The notes: generated from the letters alone by a model not told the origin. DNA of 11,873 nucleotides from Saccoglossus kowalevskii (GCF_000003605.2 NW_003131856.1:596980-608852), one strand, 5' to 3'; positions 1-8,505 are shown, numbered from the stretch's first letter. Numbers and translations: made by a program.

Positions 1-19
1 TTCTATGCTAAATTTTACA

Positions 20-89
20 TATTCACTGTGTTTTAATTTAGCGCATTTTTCCAGTCAGCGAAATAAGCTAAATTAAAACACAGTGAATA
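20..89. repeat. Perfect 23-bp inverted repeat with 24-nt loop
   Basis: Bases 20-42 are the exact reverse complement of 67-89, and bases 43-66 form the loop. Pairing stops abruptly on both sides. The arms are AT-rich (core CACTGTGTTTTAATTTAG). Perfect arms suggest a recent origin, such as a fold-back template switch or a very short MITE. On the minus strand the right arm starts just after a possible splice donor (GTAATT at 94-89). It could form a hairpin in RNA, but the abrupt ends argue against a normal microRNA precursor. Confidence 0.85.
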
Positions 90-94
90 ATTAC

Positions 95-233
95 CCCCTT
101 TACAGTATTTGTTAATGACTGGTGTTTCATAGCAATCCTTGAAGTTGGGTTTAGCACTTTCAGGCAGACTAAGGATGTCCCGCCAAACAGAGTCAAGTTT
201 TTGTAAGTGTTGTGTTATTGACACCCGATTGTA
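95..233 (-). CDS. Exon-like ORF of unknown family
   Basis: After an in-frame stop at 236-234, the minus strand stays open through about 46 codons to a possible donor (GGG|GTAATT, GT at 94-93). The encoded segment has a protein-like composition: an amphipathic start (SITQHLQKLDSVWRDIL), then SLPESAKPNFKDCYETPVIN and a Cys-Lys-Gly end. Two cysteines are spaced 10 residues apart. No clear acceptor (an AG after a pyrimidine tract) precedes it. It does not match the PHM section expected after exon 2 and lies inside PHM intron 2 on the same strand. It could be a fragment of a transposon protein, a piece of a processed pseudogene, or chance. I do not recognise the family. Confidence 0.25.
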
Positions 234-1152
234 TTATATTACATTATATTATATGCACTACAACTGAAGATGTAGCATTGCCAATATTACTATATTCTGG
301 TGAATTGCAAATAGTAGTCCCGACTGAGCATGCGCAATCATGTAATGAATAGCTCATTTAAACTAGCGTATTTAATTTATAACAGCACACGTTTCAAAAT
401 GTTCATTCTTTGCAAATGAAACATAACAAACTAAAGTATCCCAAGTGTTTTCGTCATAGGAAATAGAATTAGTTTATGTATTGCAGTATCGTACTGAATA
501 ACAGGCTCATTATTTTCACTACATGTTGTAGAGCTTGCCAGAATAACAAAACATTGAATCAAATTTAGATATTGCCGTGAGTAGTCCCTCGTCCATTAGT
601 TGATGTGACTACCTGCGTCATACGCTGCTATTACCGACGCATATTTGAGTGATTACTAGGTATATGTGTACTGACGCGTGTAACCAGTGGATGTTTCAAT
701 GAAAAGAAATTATGCGCAAAGTACCCTATATTAAATATGACTTTATGTGGGCCATACAAATCGACAATTAAATCACCATTTTTCTATTAAAGGAATAAAT
801 AGGTTCATGCTGTTGAGATACAGAAGATAAGAAGAAGGCGCAAATTGGGGGTAACCGGGTAATATTTTGAAGAAAAAAAAAATCAATTCCCAAAGTTTGA
901 TGTATCCATGTATATTGTTTTAGTATTAATGTTTCATAACTAATATTTTTTCCGGAGAAATAAGCTGTAATAAGCTATTGTTATCAATATGAACCCTAAG
1001 AAAACTTTTTTTTTTTAATTTTGTGAATTTGTAGCGAGATGGTTCCATAGTTTTTAAAGGGAATTGTTCCTTATAATGCATTATAGCATGTTCAGTAGAT
1101 GCACATAACATGATTTTGATCGTAACTCTCTTAAACCAGTCTCCCAATTTAA

Positions 1153-1313
1153 AGACAAATCAAATGGTAAAGTTTTTTATAGTGGGCGCCGAAATAAACT
1201 GGTCGCAAAAAAAAAAAACGCTGTCTCCCTGTAAATTTCCTTTGGAAGACTGCAATATCCATTAGCGGCGTTTTTTTCACTTCGGCACTTTCAATCCCAA
1301 ACAAACCGACGCT
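1153..1313. repeat. Possible decayed MITE or hairpin bounded by TTAA
   Basis: TTAA lies at 1149-1152 and 1314-1317. Inside, the segments near 1181-1222 and the reverse complement of 1262-1294 share the ordered blocks AGTG, CCGAA, an A-run and CGC, with gaps between them. The right end read inward starts AGCGTCGGT, loosely like the MITE termini elsewhere in the window. The arms are too diverged for certainty, and A-rich runs inflate the apparent similarity. Confidence 0.25.
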
Positions 1314-2100
1314 TTAAGGTACACCCATTGCTTGATGGTTAAAACGACAATAAGGCAATCACATACGACATACAATTTGTTTTATTAATTTCTCATGTTA
1401 CCTACGTAACTCACACGTTAAGTTAAGAATGCCAATTCAATTATGGCAGTAGATATGGCTGAATATAAGGAAACCTTATTCGAACGGTATCGTTCAGATG
1501 AAAACGTGACGAGTACACGAATCATTTTCCAATGCTATATGGATTTAGAGTTTAGATTCAAAATCAGAATTCGAACAAGGAAATTGCGTGAAATATTAAA
1601 CTGGCAAATGTTTTAATCATAGGAGTGTTCTACACAGAGATTTTCTATTTGATCGCAAGCGCACAATTTCATTTCAAATTCGAACACTTAATATTCGATA
1701 TGTAAATTTCCAACGAGTGAAAGCAAAGTAAATGTTCCAATGTATTTTGCAATATGCCAGTGGGAATTGATAGTGGGGTAGAAGATTTTATGATCGGTTA
1801 ATTCCTGGGCATGCTGTAAATTAAAATGTCAGTCACGTCCATGTGAACACTTGCGGCGCCACCCATACTCAAACTAGAATTCCCGTATTAGTATTTCATC
1901 TACTATACATTTTACTAAATCATAACATTCAAGAAACTGGCAACCATGGCATCAGAACATTCTGTTAAAAATTTGTGAAGAAAATATCATCTTAACCATG
2001 GCCTACGTCAAGAATATATGCTAGCTGTACCACAATATTTCCTTGTGTCGACGTTGGGTATATTGAAATATTATTACGTCATATTTACAGGCTTACTTAC

Positions 2101-2155
2101 CTATGTATGCGGGATCGTCTGGTAAAGACACGCCGGTACAGATGTACATATCATC
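2101..2155 (-). CDS. PHM: PHM/PAM exon 2 (55 bp)
   Basis: This small internal exon is flanked by the acceptor TTGTTTATTATAG (ending at 2156) and the donor GTAAGTAAG (from 2100). It starts in phase 0, matching the end of exon 1, and reads DDMYICTGVSLPDDPAYI plus one base (G) of a split codon, so it ends in phase 1. Appended to exon 1 it continues the PHM core: D64, Y66 and C68 fall where family members have the conserved D-x-Y-x-C. That cysteine corresponds to the one in rat PHM (Cys47) that forms a disulfide in the first beta domain. The following residues match the variable strand before the HHM copper site. The next exon should open with G-x-x/F-x-P and soon reach the His-His-Met motif. I see no such exon in the remaining 2.1 kb, so it is probably outside the window. 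The phase match, splice sites and motif together make this confident despite its length. Confidence 0.85.
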
Positions 2156-2395
2156 CTATAATAAACAAGGATAATATAACATAATTCACAAAAATACGTC
2201 GTCAACTGATGAAAACTAAAACAAACTCATTTCCCGTCAGTTTTTATTGGACGTTTGGTTTGGTTTGTTTTTGAGCATCGACGTCATCGTCATCGACGTT
2301 TTTTATTTGAAACAGATACGTGAGGTGTTCAAGTGATAAGCATAAATAGATTCTATTCTGTCATTTATTTCAGGAATTTAAGACAGTTAGCACCG

Positions 2396-2413
2396 TTTTT
2401 TTTTGGGGGGGGG
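2396..2413 (+). repeat. T9G9 homopolymer tract
   Basis: Nine T are followed by nine G in intron 1. Such tracts are prone to length error in sequencing and to slippage. Confidence 0.7.
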
Positions 2414-2932
2414 TGAGGACTAACTTTCCCTTAAAAGAGATACTACATCGCATCAACTCTAGACGAAGACGCAAGTGTGCTATCAACGCCCGGACAGTGA
2501 CGAATTGCTGCAAATTCGCGCATTAATTTCTGAAGTGTGTACGATAACCCTTTGATCACCTTGCCACGTTTGAGATCTTTTCACCACCTGGGTCAACTTT
2601 TGTCACCTAATTATAGACGTTTTTCTTGTTCTCACCAAATCTTTCAACCACATAGACAATGTCAAATTGCATTGTCTTACACTAAGTGGCGTGTGTAGTT
2701 TTCGTAATTACTTGCCCTAAAAATCACATTTGATTTCAAGAAAATTTGAAAAGAGCGCGGCAATTCAGGCGGAAAGAAACATAGCGATGAACGTGCACAG
2801 AGTGACTGGCTCGGGATTTAGATGGAGATTACGACAAGGTATGAGGCAAATTCAAATTAGTGGATACGACGACGAGTTGTAAAATAATCATGGCGTCTTT
2901 TCGCATTACTTGTATTAAATTCAGTTGCTTAA

Positions 2933-3076
2933 AGGGTGTCGGTGTACGTGATCATCGATCCTAATAGCTTTCTCCGTATAGTACGATAGCTAATACACAG
3001 GATTGCGTTTAAGGATTATTTGTGTATCGTTCAGTGGGTTATAAAATGTTATCGGCGCGACATTTCCCGCCTTTTT
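2933..3076. repeat. Possible degenerate MITE end
   Basis: TTAA at 2929-2932 is followed by AGGGTGTCGGTGTACGTG, which resembles the left end of MITE copy 3 (AGGGCTGTGGTATGTGTG). About 140 bp on, TTTCCCGCCTTTT near 3065-3077 could be a worn opposite end. No clean target duplication is present there. The element may be a solo or decayed end. Confidence 0.2.
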
Positions 3077-3167
3077 TATTTATAATACAATGATATTTAT
3101 CGCGTAACTACTTATATATCGCTGTCATATACGATGTTTGAATCATTTCGATCATTATAAATTTTTT

Positions 3168-3197
3168 TTTAATATATGTATATATATGTATATTTAG
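3168..3197. repeat. AT/TATG simple repeat
   Basis: A TA-rich microsatellite of alternating ATATATGTATATATATG follows a T-run in intron 1. Confidence 0.6.
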
Positions 3198-3524
3198 GTT
3201 TAGGCCTTTCTGGCATAAAGATATGTACGCACGCAGACATGGAGAACAGTCTATAATACCTCGTTTTCAAATTTTGCCCGAAAAGTGCTAACAGCCTGGT
3301 CAGTTACTGGTTTACTTGATTCGTTTTTTTTTTTGTGTGTGTGAGTTTCATTGTAGATTGTATATTTTTTAGTGGGAATTGGGATATTTGGAATAATAGA
3401 TTTTGAGTTTATTTTTCTATTTACTGACATTGTATTTCTTTGACGAAATAATATCGTTCGGGTTGTTGCAAATTCTGACGTTGATTGCAAAATAAAAGAC
3501 GTTGGTCTAAAATAACATAGTTAA

Positions 3525-3649
3525 AGCGCGGTGGTCGTCGCGCAGCGCGTGTTCGAATTTCATGTAAATAAACAATGTATTTTACACGCGTTGTATACGT
3601 CGCTATGAGTCCCATATCGAACAGAACGCGGCACGACGACTGCCGCGCT
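3525..3649. mobile_element. MITE copy 1 (125 bp), TTAA on both sides
   Basis: The left end AGCGCGGTGGTCGTCGCGC and the reverse complement of the right end AGCGCGGCAGTCGTCGTGC match at 16 of 19 positions. TTAA flanks both ends (3521-3524 and 3650-3653). The boundary is also consistent with a TA duplication and TIRs that start AAGCG. The 125-bp length, the lack of coding capacity and the paired TIRs fit a non-autonomous DNA transposon. A TTAA target would suggest piggyBac-type mobilisation; a TA target would suggest a Tc1/mariner-like one. It sits in PHM intron 1. The right half carries TATGAGTCCCATATC (3604-3618), which MITE copy 3 shares. Confidence 0.75.
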
Positions 3650-4075
3650 TTAAGTGAATATGTTTTTACATTACTCTTCGTATATTTTCTTTGTAGTTTG
3701 TGATTTCACTAGAGCTGTACTTGCATTATTTGTCACTGTTCTAACCTTCCGATGAATTACTGACGCTTTGCAAACAAGTTAACGACCACAGCTACATTTG
3801 AATAACAATGTCCTCCATGGTTGCCGTAATACAACATACATCTAACTAATGCATTCCACATTTTATTTCATTACTTTCTTGAAAACACTTGATTAGCGGG
3901 ATATGGCACACACCAAGCCACACGCCATCGAGATTTACCACAGAACAGAGACAGACTACGTGCTATTTGGGATATCTATGAATAATAAATTAATTCGGTG
4001 ATAATATTTAGTTTATGTATGTTAAGCGTTAGCCAATCTTTCAAATTAAAAACGGTTATAATGGTTATAAAAACC

Positions 4076-4136
4076 GAATGAATGAATGAATGACATTTAT
4101 TCCACACACAAAAAAGATAAAAATAAACTTTGGAAT
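4076..4136 (-). mobile_element. LINE/SINE-like 3' tail with (ATTC)n
   Basis: On the minus strand this reads as a T-rich stretch, then GTGTGTGGAATAAATGTC followed by ATTC repeats. Several animal CR1/L2-like retroposons and their SINE partners end in an AATAAA-type signal and a short 3' microsatellite such as ATTC. No reverse transcriptase or tRNA-like head is visible on the 5' side (above 4136), so any copy is strongly truncated. It could instead be an independent microsatellite. Confidence 0.35.
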
Positions 4137-4963
4137 GAATACGGTTAAATAATAGAAAATAAATGTAAATATATAATTATCATCACAGGTATATCTAAAG
4201 TGGAGACCTCTTCATGACGCGTCGTGTTTAGTGAGTGGATTGTATTGACATACTCACAACGTCTGAACTCACGCATCTTACTTGTAATCAATACGTACAT
4301 AATTCATCATATGGAATATAGCCTATAGCATTAACTATACATTTTAATGACATTGACCTTGCTAGATAAACTGAACTACGTGGCAATATATGGCTGATTT
4401 ATTTCTCATTTGATTATTTTTATTTTATTTATTTTTTCGTTATGTTTTGTGTTGTTTTAATGGAAAGACGGATGCCATATGTGAAGTCGGCTTTTGGGAA
4501 TCCATCACATCGTTTAATATTTATATTTTGATACTCCCGTACGTCGATAAAATAAATAATGTACGCTTGAATATAAACATATTCCCTCGTATCTCAAGCA
4601 GTATCACGTAAATTAGTCACGTGTGATGCCCTACATTACGTCAAATATGATTACTTCCTCGTGTAAAATCAACTTACACATCACAACCCAGATGCTATGC
4701 TGCCAAGCAACAAGACACTATTATATTTGCAGTCATCTGAACACGTTGCCATTGTTACTTCACTCGTGGTGTATCCTTGAGATGTGCCGTGTCGTCTGAA
4801 ACCCACGCAGACGTGATCAGTCGTCGTGCCCATTTCAGGCAGAGTAACCATAACAATAGCGTTGTTAAGATGCGGGTTTCTATGAAATATACATGTCTAA
4901 TGCTTCGAACAATTTAATTTATTTTGTGGTCGTTTTCATAATATAGAATGGGAATAAAAGAAA

Positions 4964-5000
4964 ATGGCCGCCGAGATCTCACTCTTCCCCGGGGCGTGGT
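4964..5000 (+). CDS. Possible first coding mini-exon, opposite strand to PHM
   Basis: AAAATGGCCGCC gives a strong eukaryotic start context at 4964. The frame reads MAAEISLFPGAW, then reaches a consensus donor, GTATGT, at 5001. Unspliced, it stops at 5006-5008 (TAA). The exon is locally GC-rich against an AT-rich background, as many first exons are. No downstream plus-strand exon of recognisable family follows. It would be a gene nested antisense in PHM intron 1, or chance. Confidence 0.2.
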
Positions 5001-6002
5001 GTATGTAACCATGGTATTGAGAACAATAGACTCGATGGCGGGGAAGATTGATACATTATTTGAGGGGCAAAAGCAATATCGCTTTCAACGAGATCACTTC
5101 GACCATTCGTAAATGTCACTCAAAGACTATATATAGCACAGACGTAAACATTATGCAAATTAACTTGCGTACAAATATCAACTGTCATAAGCGGTAGGTT
5201 ATCCGAAACATAGAAGGTCTGCACAAAAAACAAACTACAATGAGAGGCAGCGTTTATAAAAAAACATACACATCGGACGTTTACTGTAGAAGAACACAAA
5301 ATCTAACTCAAAATAAATAATTTGCACAGATTTTGTCTACCAGAATATCAAAATATTCTGTCCCTCTTCAGGCTGACCATGATGAACAATTACGTATTTT
5401 TCAAATTAATTGTTCTCCTGTAGGAAGTGTTATACAAAATATACTTATTGGACAAACGGTTAATGATCTGATTTAATTTTAAATAAGTGCTTCGTTTACT
5501 GTAAAACACGTTGGAACAGCTACATGTCATTTTTAGCGAATTTGACTCAATGCTGAAGTGGCAACATTCTCATTGTGGGAATACACTTTATTTTAAATAT
5601 CTTGAATTTGCGACATTATTACTTAGCTAAATTACCTAAAATAACACGCTGGCTAAAAATACATGTTTAAGAGAATTTCTCCCCACGTTGTAAAATATGT
5701 ATATGTGTAATATAATATCCAGACGTTATACAGTCCATTTCTGACGCAGATGATGGATGTAAGTGACAATAGTTTCACTGTTGATATGTATTCAGTACGC
5801 AAGAAAATGCATTATAATGTCTTTGTCGGTTATTTAAAAAATTAACGGCAGTGTGGAGGAGCAGTAAAATAATTGATTAAATTCACAAAAACTTGAATAT
5901 TATTGTAGTGCGTCACATTCCAACGTTGTAGAGATAGAAACCGAAATCGATTTATTTCAAATATTTTTAATTTGCAAGACTTTTTATTTAATAACAACTT
6001 AC

Positions 6003-6102
6003 CTGATGACAATGTGTATGATATGTGTATAGGTGATCGAAGCAACATAAAGCAATACAATTTTGACATTATTATTGACAGTTGATGAAAATATCTAATT
6101 TT
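6003..6102 (-). other. Cryptic or alternative exon candidate in PHM intron 1
   Basis: The minus strand has an acceptor-like TTATTCAG (ending at 6103) and a full consensus donor CAG|GTAAGTTG (GT at 6002-6001), 100 bp apart. One frame is open throughout and includes MSKLYCFMLLRSPIHISYTL. The length of 3n+1 would break the phase-0 junction between PHM exons 1 and 2, so it cannot be a simple coding cassette. It might be an alternative 5' exon, a poison exon or chance. Confidence 0.15.
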
Positions 6103-6664
6103 CTGAATAACATGACATGCGTATTATTCGCCGAGTAATTATAATTACGTCAATCAATAAGCTCATACCTTAATCTCTCGTGCGTTTAATCCACTTGGTT
6201 CACGTGATTGAATTATAGCTAATTATAAATTAGTTTGACTTTTTAATTCGTTTGTTCAGTTTCAGCTCTCTATGATTTTATGAATTATTTTTGAAAGATT
6301 ATTTGAGATTACTATTTGAGAGATCATTTGAGTGTCGCTGACAGCCGTGTATGATTCACTAGTTTCAGTGTGGGTGGTCGAATTCAGGAACTTCCGATTC
6401 AGTTTGTTTCGTACATAATGCGTTTAAGAATTGTTGATTCTAAAAATAGACCATATCGATGTTTCAAACGAAGAGATGTTTATTAACCAGGAAATGACAT
6501 TTAAATAATGTAAACAGCATAATTTATCAGGAATACCGAAATACATGATGCGACGTAGACGTGGTATTTGCAATGGTGCTAATAAATTGTGTGTTGTTTA
6601 AGGGAAGGGAAGAGAGCAGAGTAATATTCAATATTTGCTGAAAACAAAGTGTTCAGTACAATGC

Positions 6665-6808
6665 TCAGTACAATATTTCGGGTGCAACCTCACTCTCACT
6701 AAATTCAGCCTCTTCCAGGGACCACAAAAAACTATCCCTTGAAATGAGTGCCGCCGGATAATCAAGACCCCTTGAAGATTTCAAAATACCTCCTTGGGCG
6801 TCAGGCTT
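6665..6808 (-). other. 47-codon exon-like ORF in PHM intron 1
   Basis: This open frame on the minus strand follows a TGA and ends at TGA (6667-6665). It has a balanced, low-asparagine composition (segments GGILKSSRGLDYPAALISRD and SLEEAEFSESEVAPEILY) unlike nearby AT-rich frames. No ATG start or clean splice pair is seen. It may be a remnant of transposon or processed coding sequence. I do not recognise the family. Confidence 0.15.
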
Positions 6809-8195
6809 TCAAATAAATCTTACAAGTGTCACCCCCACCATTCAAGAATTATCGAAGGGTAGTATCGTCTCAGTATGATCTCACCCTACGATGATTATTG
6901 ATGAGTCGGCTTTTACTCATTCTCACATATCCGATGGTATACCCTTTAACCAGAATATTGAAAACTGCATTTTCTAAATTTGATGCAATAACTGGATATA
7001 TACCCTACAATGTTGATATTATGATACTTTTCCACTCGCAACGAATGTAAATTATAGAATGGCAACCGCTTTGTTCACGCTTTATTCAGAATCGTAGATT
7101 TCATTTTACGAAGACTTGTTCGCGGACTAAAGCGTGCGGAAATCGAATTATAACAAACACATTTAAAACTCTATCAGCACCTTGCTCCTTGTCAACATTT
7201 ACGGAAATCCAATCGCAGAAGCATTTTATATAGTGTTTGAATTGATATACTAGGTAATAGACATGTACATGGACGGAAAATAGGATATTATAATTTACTA
7301 CGGCAGCATCATCTAATACAGCGTTGGAAATCAAGACTTTCAGCCATTTTCCATTCACACGATACAGAGCCGCAATACACGAAAATCACGTCTCGCGTGG
7401 GAAGTTAGCGTTTCTCGTTACGAATTTTAAGATTATTTTGAACAACTGTTGGTTATAACACAACCACAATAATTTTTACACAACTAATGAATATTAATAT
7501 TAATATTTTTACAATGATTTGGAGTGAGAATATGACCACTGTTCGGTTACAATAATGACGTCATTGCCATGGTTACTGAACGATCTTGAAAGAATGAGGA
7601 TTGCCGATGAATAAATGAAATCAATGTTGTGCATGGTGGGATGAGAGTAGCAAATCGACGTTGTCAGAGACTTGTCTTGAACGAATCATTTCTGATGCAA
7701 ACAATAACACGTACTGTTACATTAAGAAATCGTTCTCACTACCTACTATGTATTTCTCGTTTTAGGTAAGGATATATATAACGAAAAGAAGGATTTTATT
7801 TTCCGATTTTTTTTTTCTCAAAATCACGACTAAGTTTTAATCATGATGTAATTTTTGATTTGGAAATTAAAATAAATAAGCGCTATAAGGTTTTTGCTAA
7901 ATGTTTGGGCTATCGATTTGATGGTTTATCTCCCCAGTACGTTGTATATATTGAAAAAAACATTACATCTAAAGATGAGCTTTAAGTACAATGTTTACTC
8001 GTAAGACGCGATTTTATATATTTGCTTCGACAGACGAGCTGCCACGTTAAGCGACGCTTACGTAAACAATGACTATGTAATGTACAGATGTCTTGCCTTT
8101 CGAAAATGTACGTAATGAAATAACATACTAAGAAAACCTCGGTTTCTCGTTACCTTAATCGTCTGTTATAATGATTTGTAACAATATGCACTTAC

Positions 8196-8381
8196 CTCTA
8201 ACGGCTCCACGTTTGGCATCCCAATCGTGGCGGTCAGTATTCCGGTATCTTCCAAAAAAGGCTCTGCTTCATCCTTCGCCCAATTGTCTTCTTGACTTCC
8301 CAAGTCCCGTAACGTGTACGATTGCACGTATAGTATCGTCGCCAGTAGTACGGCGATCGTTAGCCGGGGAGCTGCTGCCAT
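8196..8381 (-). CDS. PHM: PHM/PAM exon 1: signal peptide, propeptide and start of catalytic core
   Basis: This is the first coding exon of a peptidylglycine alpha-hydroxylating monooxygenase, 62 codons. The ATG at 8381-8379 sits in a good context (AAAATGG). It is the first in-frame ATG after an upstream stop at 8450-8448. Residues 1-21 look like a signal peptide: MAAAPR, a hydrophobic run LTIAVLLATILYV, then cleavage probably after V-Q-S (S21/Y22). An acidic stretch (about residues 26-45) resembles a propeptide. Residues 53-62 begin the catalytic core with IGMPNVEPLE. The exon ends on a whole codon (GAG) before the strong donor GTAAGTG at 8195. Joined to exon 2 it gives M-P-x-V-x-P-x4-D-x-Y-x-C, a known PHM signature that is not typical of dopamine beta-hydroxylase. 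Known role: copper- and ascorbate-dependent hydroxylation of peptidyl-glycine in secretory granules. Whether the gene is PHM-only or bifunctional PAM cannot be told here. Confidence 0.85.
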
Positions 8382-8450
8382 TTTACAGCAAGCACTGTCG
8401 TCTTCGGATCTGACTCTCTGCTCGTTCACTGACTGACGCTTTATTGATCA
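8382..8450 (-). promoter_or_regulatory. PHM 5' untranslated region and probable start area
   Basis: On the minus strand this stretch leads directly into the PHM start codon. It contains AGTCAGTG at 8433-8426, where TCAGT is a common animal initiator-like core. A CAATAAAG lies just upstream at about 8445-8438, but that is too close to the initiator-like motif to act as a standard TATA box for it. No upstream ATG lies between the in-frame stop at 8450-8448 and the start. The exact transcription start is not visible. Confidence 0.35.
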
Positions 8451-8497
8451 CGAAACAAGAAGATAATGAGATATGGAGATTTCCCAGTATCCGTCGC

Positions 8498-8505
8498 TCA
8501 CGTCA
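8498..8505 (-). promoter_or_regulatory. CRE-like site upstream of PHM
   Basis: The minus strand reads TGACGTGA, one base from the palindromic cAMP response element TGACGTCA. It lies about 117 bp upstream of the PHM start codon. CREB control would suit a neuroendocrine gene, but an 8-bp near-match can occur by chance. Confidence 0.3.

Larger units (their letters stand above)
1..2100 (-). other. Start of PHM intron 2 (incomplete)
   Basis: The donor GTAAGTAAG at 2100 opens this intron. No acceptor followed by a PHM-like His-His-Met exon is seen before base 1, so the intron probably runs out of the window. Within it are the fold-back repeat at 20-89, an exon-like ORF at 95-233 and a decayed TTAA-bounded hairpin at 1153-1313. 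I see no feature in about 240-1150 or 1320-2090. Confidence 0.6.
2156..8195 (-). other. PHM intron 1 (6,040 bp)
   Basis: This GT-AG intron (GTAAGTG...TTATTATAG) separates two phase-0 exon ends. It is AT-rich and holds no long ORF. Recognisable contents are a MITE (3525-3649), a LINE-like tail (4076-4136), AT microsatellites (about 3168-3197), a homopolymer T9G9 tract (2396-2413), a possible opposite-strand mini-exon (4964-5000) and two weak same-strand exon-like stretches (6003-6102 and 6665-6808). The stretches 5010-6000, 6110-6660 and 6810-8190 show nothing else I can support. First introns of this size are common and often carry enhancers, but none can be identified from sequence alone. 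Confidence 0.75.

Noticed and set aside
926-1147. 73-codon minus-strand ORF with a lysine-rich middle
   Set aside because: It reads through A/T runs, has no splice sites or recognisable motifs, and looks like chance in AT-rich intron sequence.
2787-2838. Plus-strand ATG with basic 17-codon frame and CAAG|GTATGA donor
   Set aside because: The short basic peptide and lone donor are easily explained by chance, and no downstream exon was found.
3541-3556. TGTTCGAATTTC, similar to a tRNA B box
   Set aside because: It lies within MITE copy 1 and has no A box or cloverleaf around it.
3251-3615. Two overlapping minus-strand ORFs of 79 and 64 codons
   Set aside because: One overlaps MITE copy 1 and the other is Lys/Thr/Asn-rich; neither has family features.
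5745-5763. ACGCAG, 9 bases, then GTAAGTG, resembling a micro-exon on the plus strand
   Set aside because: A 9-bp exon on the strand opposite PHM with no gene context is most likely coincidence.
7101-7358. 85-codon minus-strand ORF, with a protein-like start (NGKWLKVLISNAVLDDAA)
   Set aside because: It has no ATG, no usable AG acceptor in frame, and a later part that is AT-driven Val/Tyr/Phe. It also does not fit between PHM exons 1 and 2.
7750-7772. TTCTCGTTTTAG|GTAAGG, a recursive-splice-like AG|GT motif on the plus strand
   Set aside because: The intron here belongs to the minus-strand PHM gene, so the motif is on the wrong strand.
8171-8413. 80-codon plus-strand ORF
   Set aside because: It is the antisense shadow of PHM exon 1.
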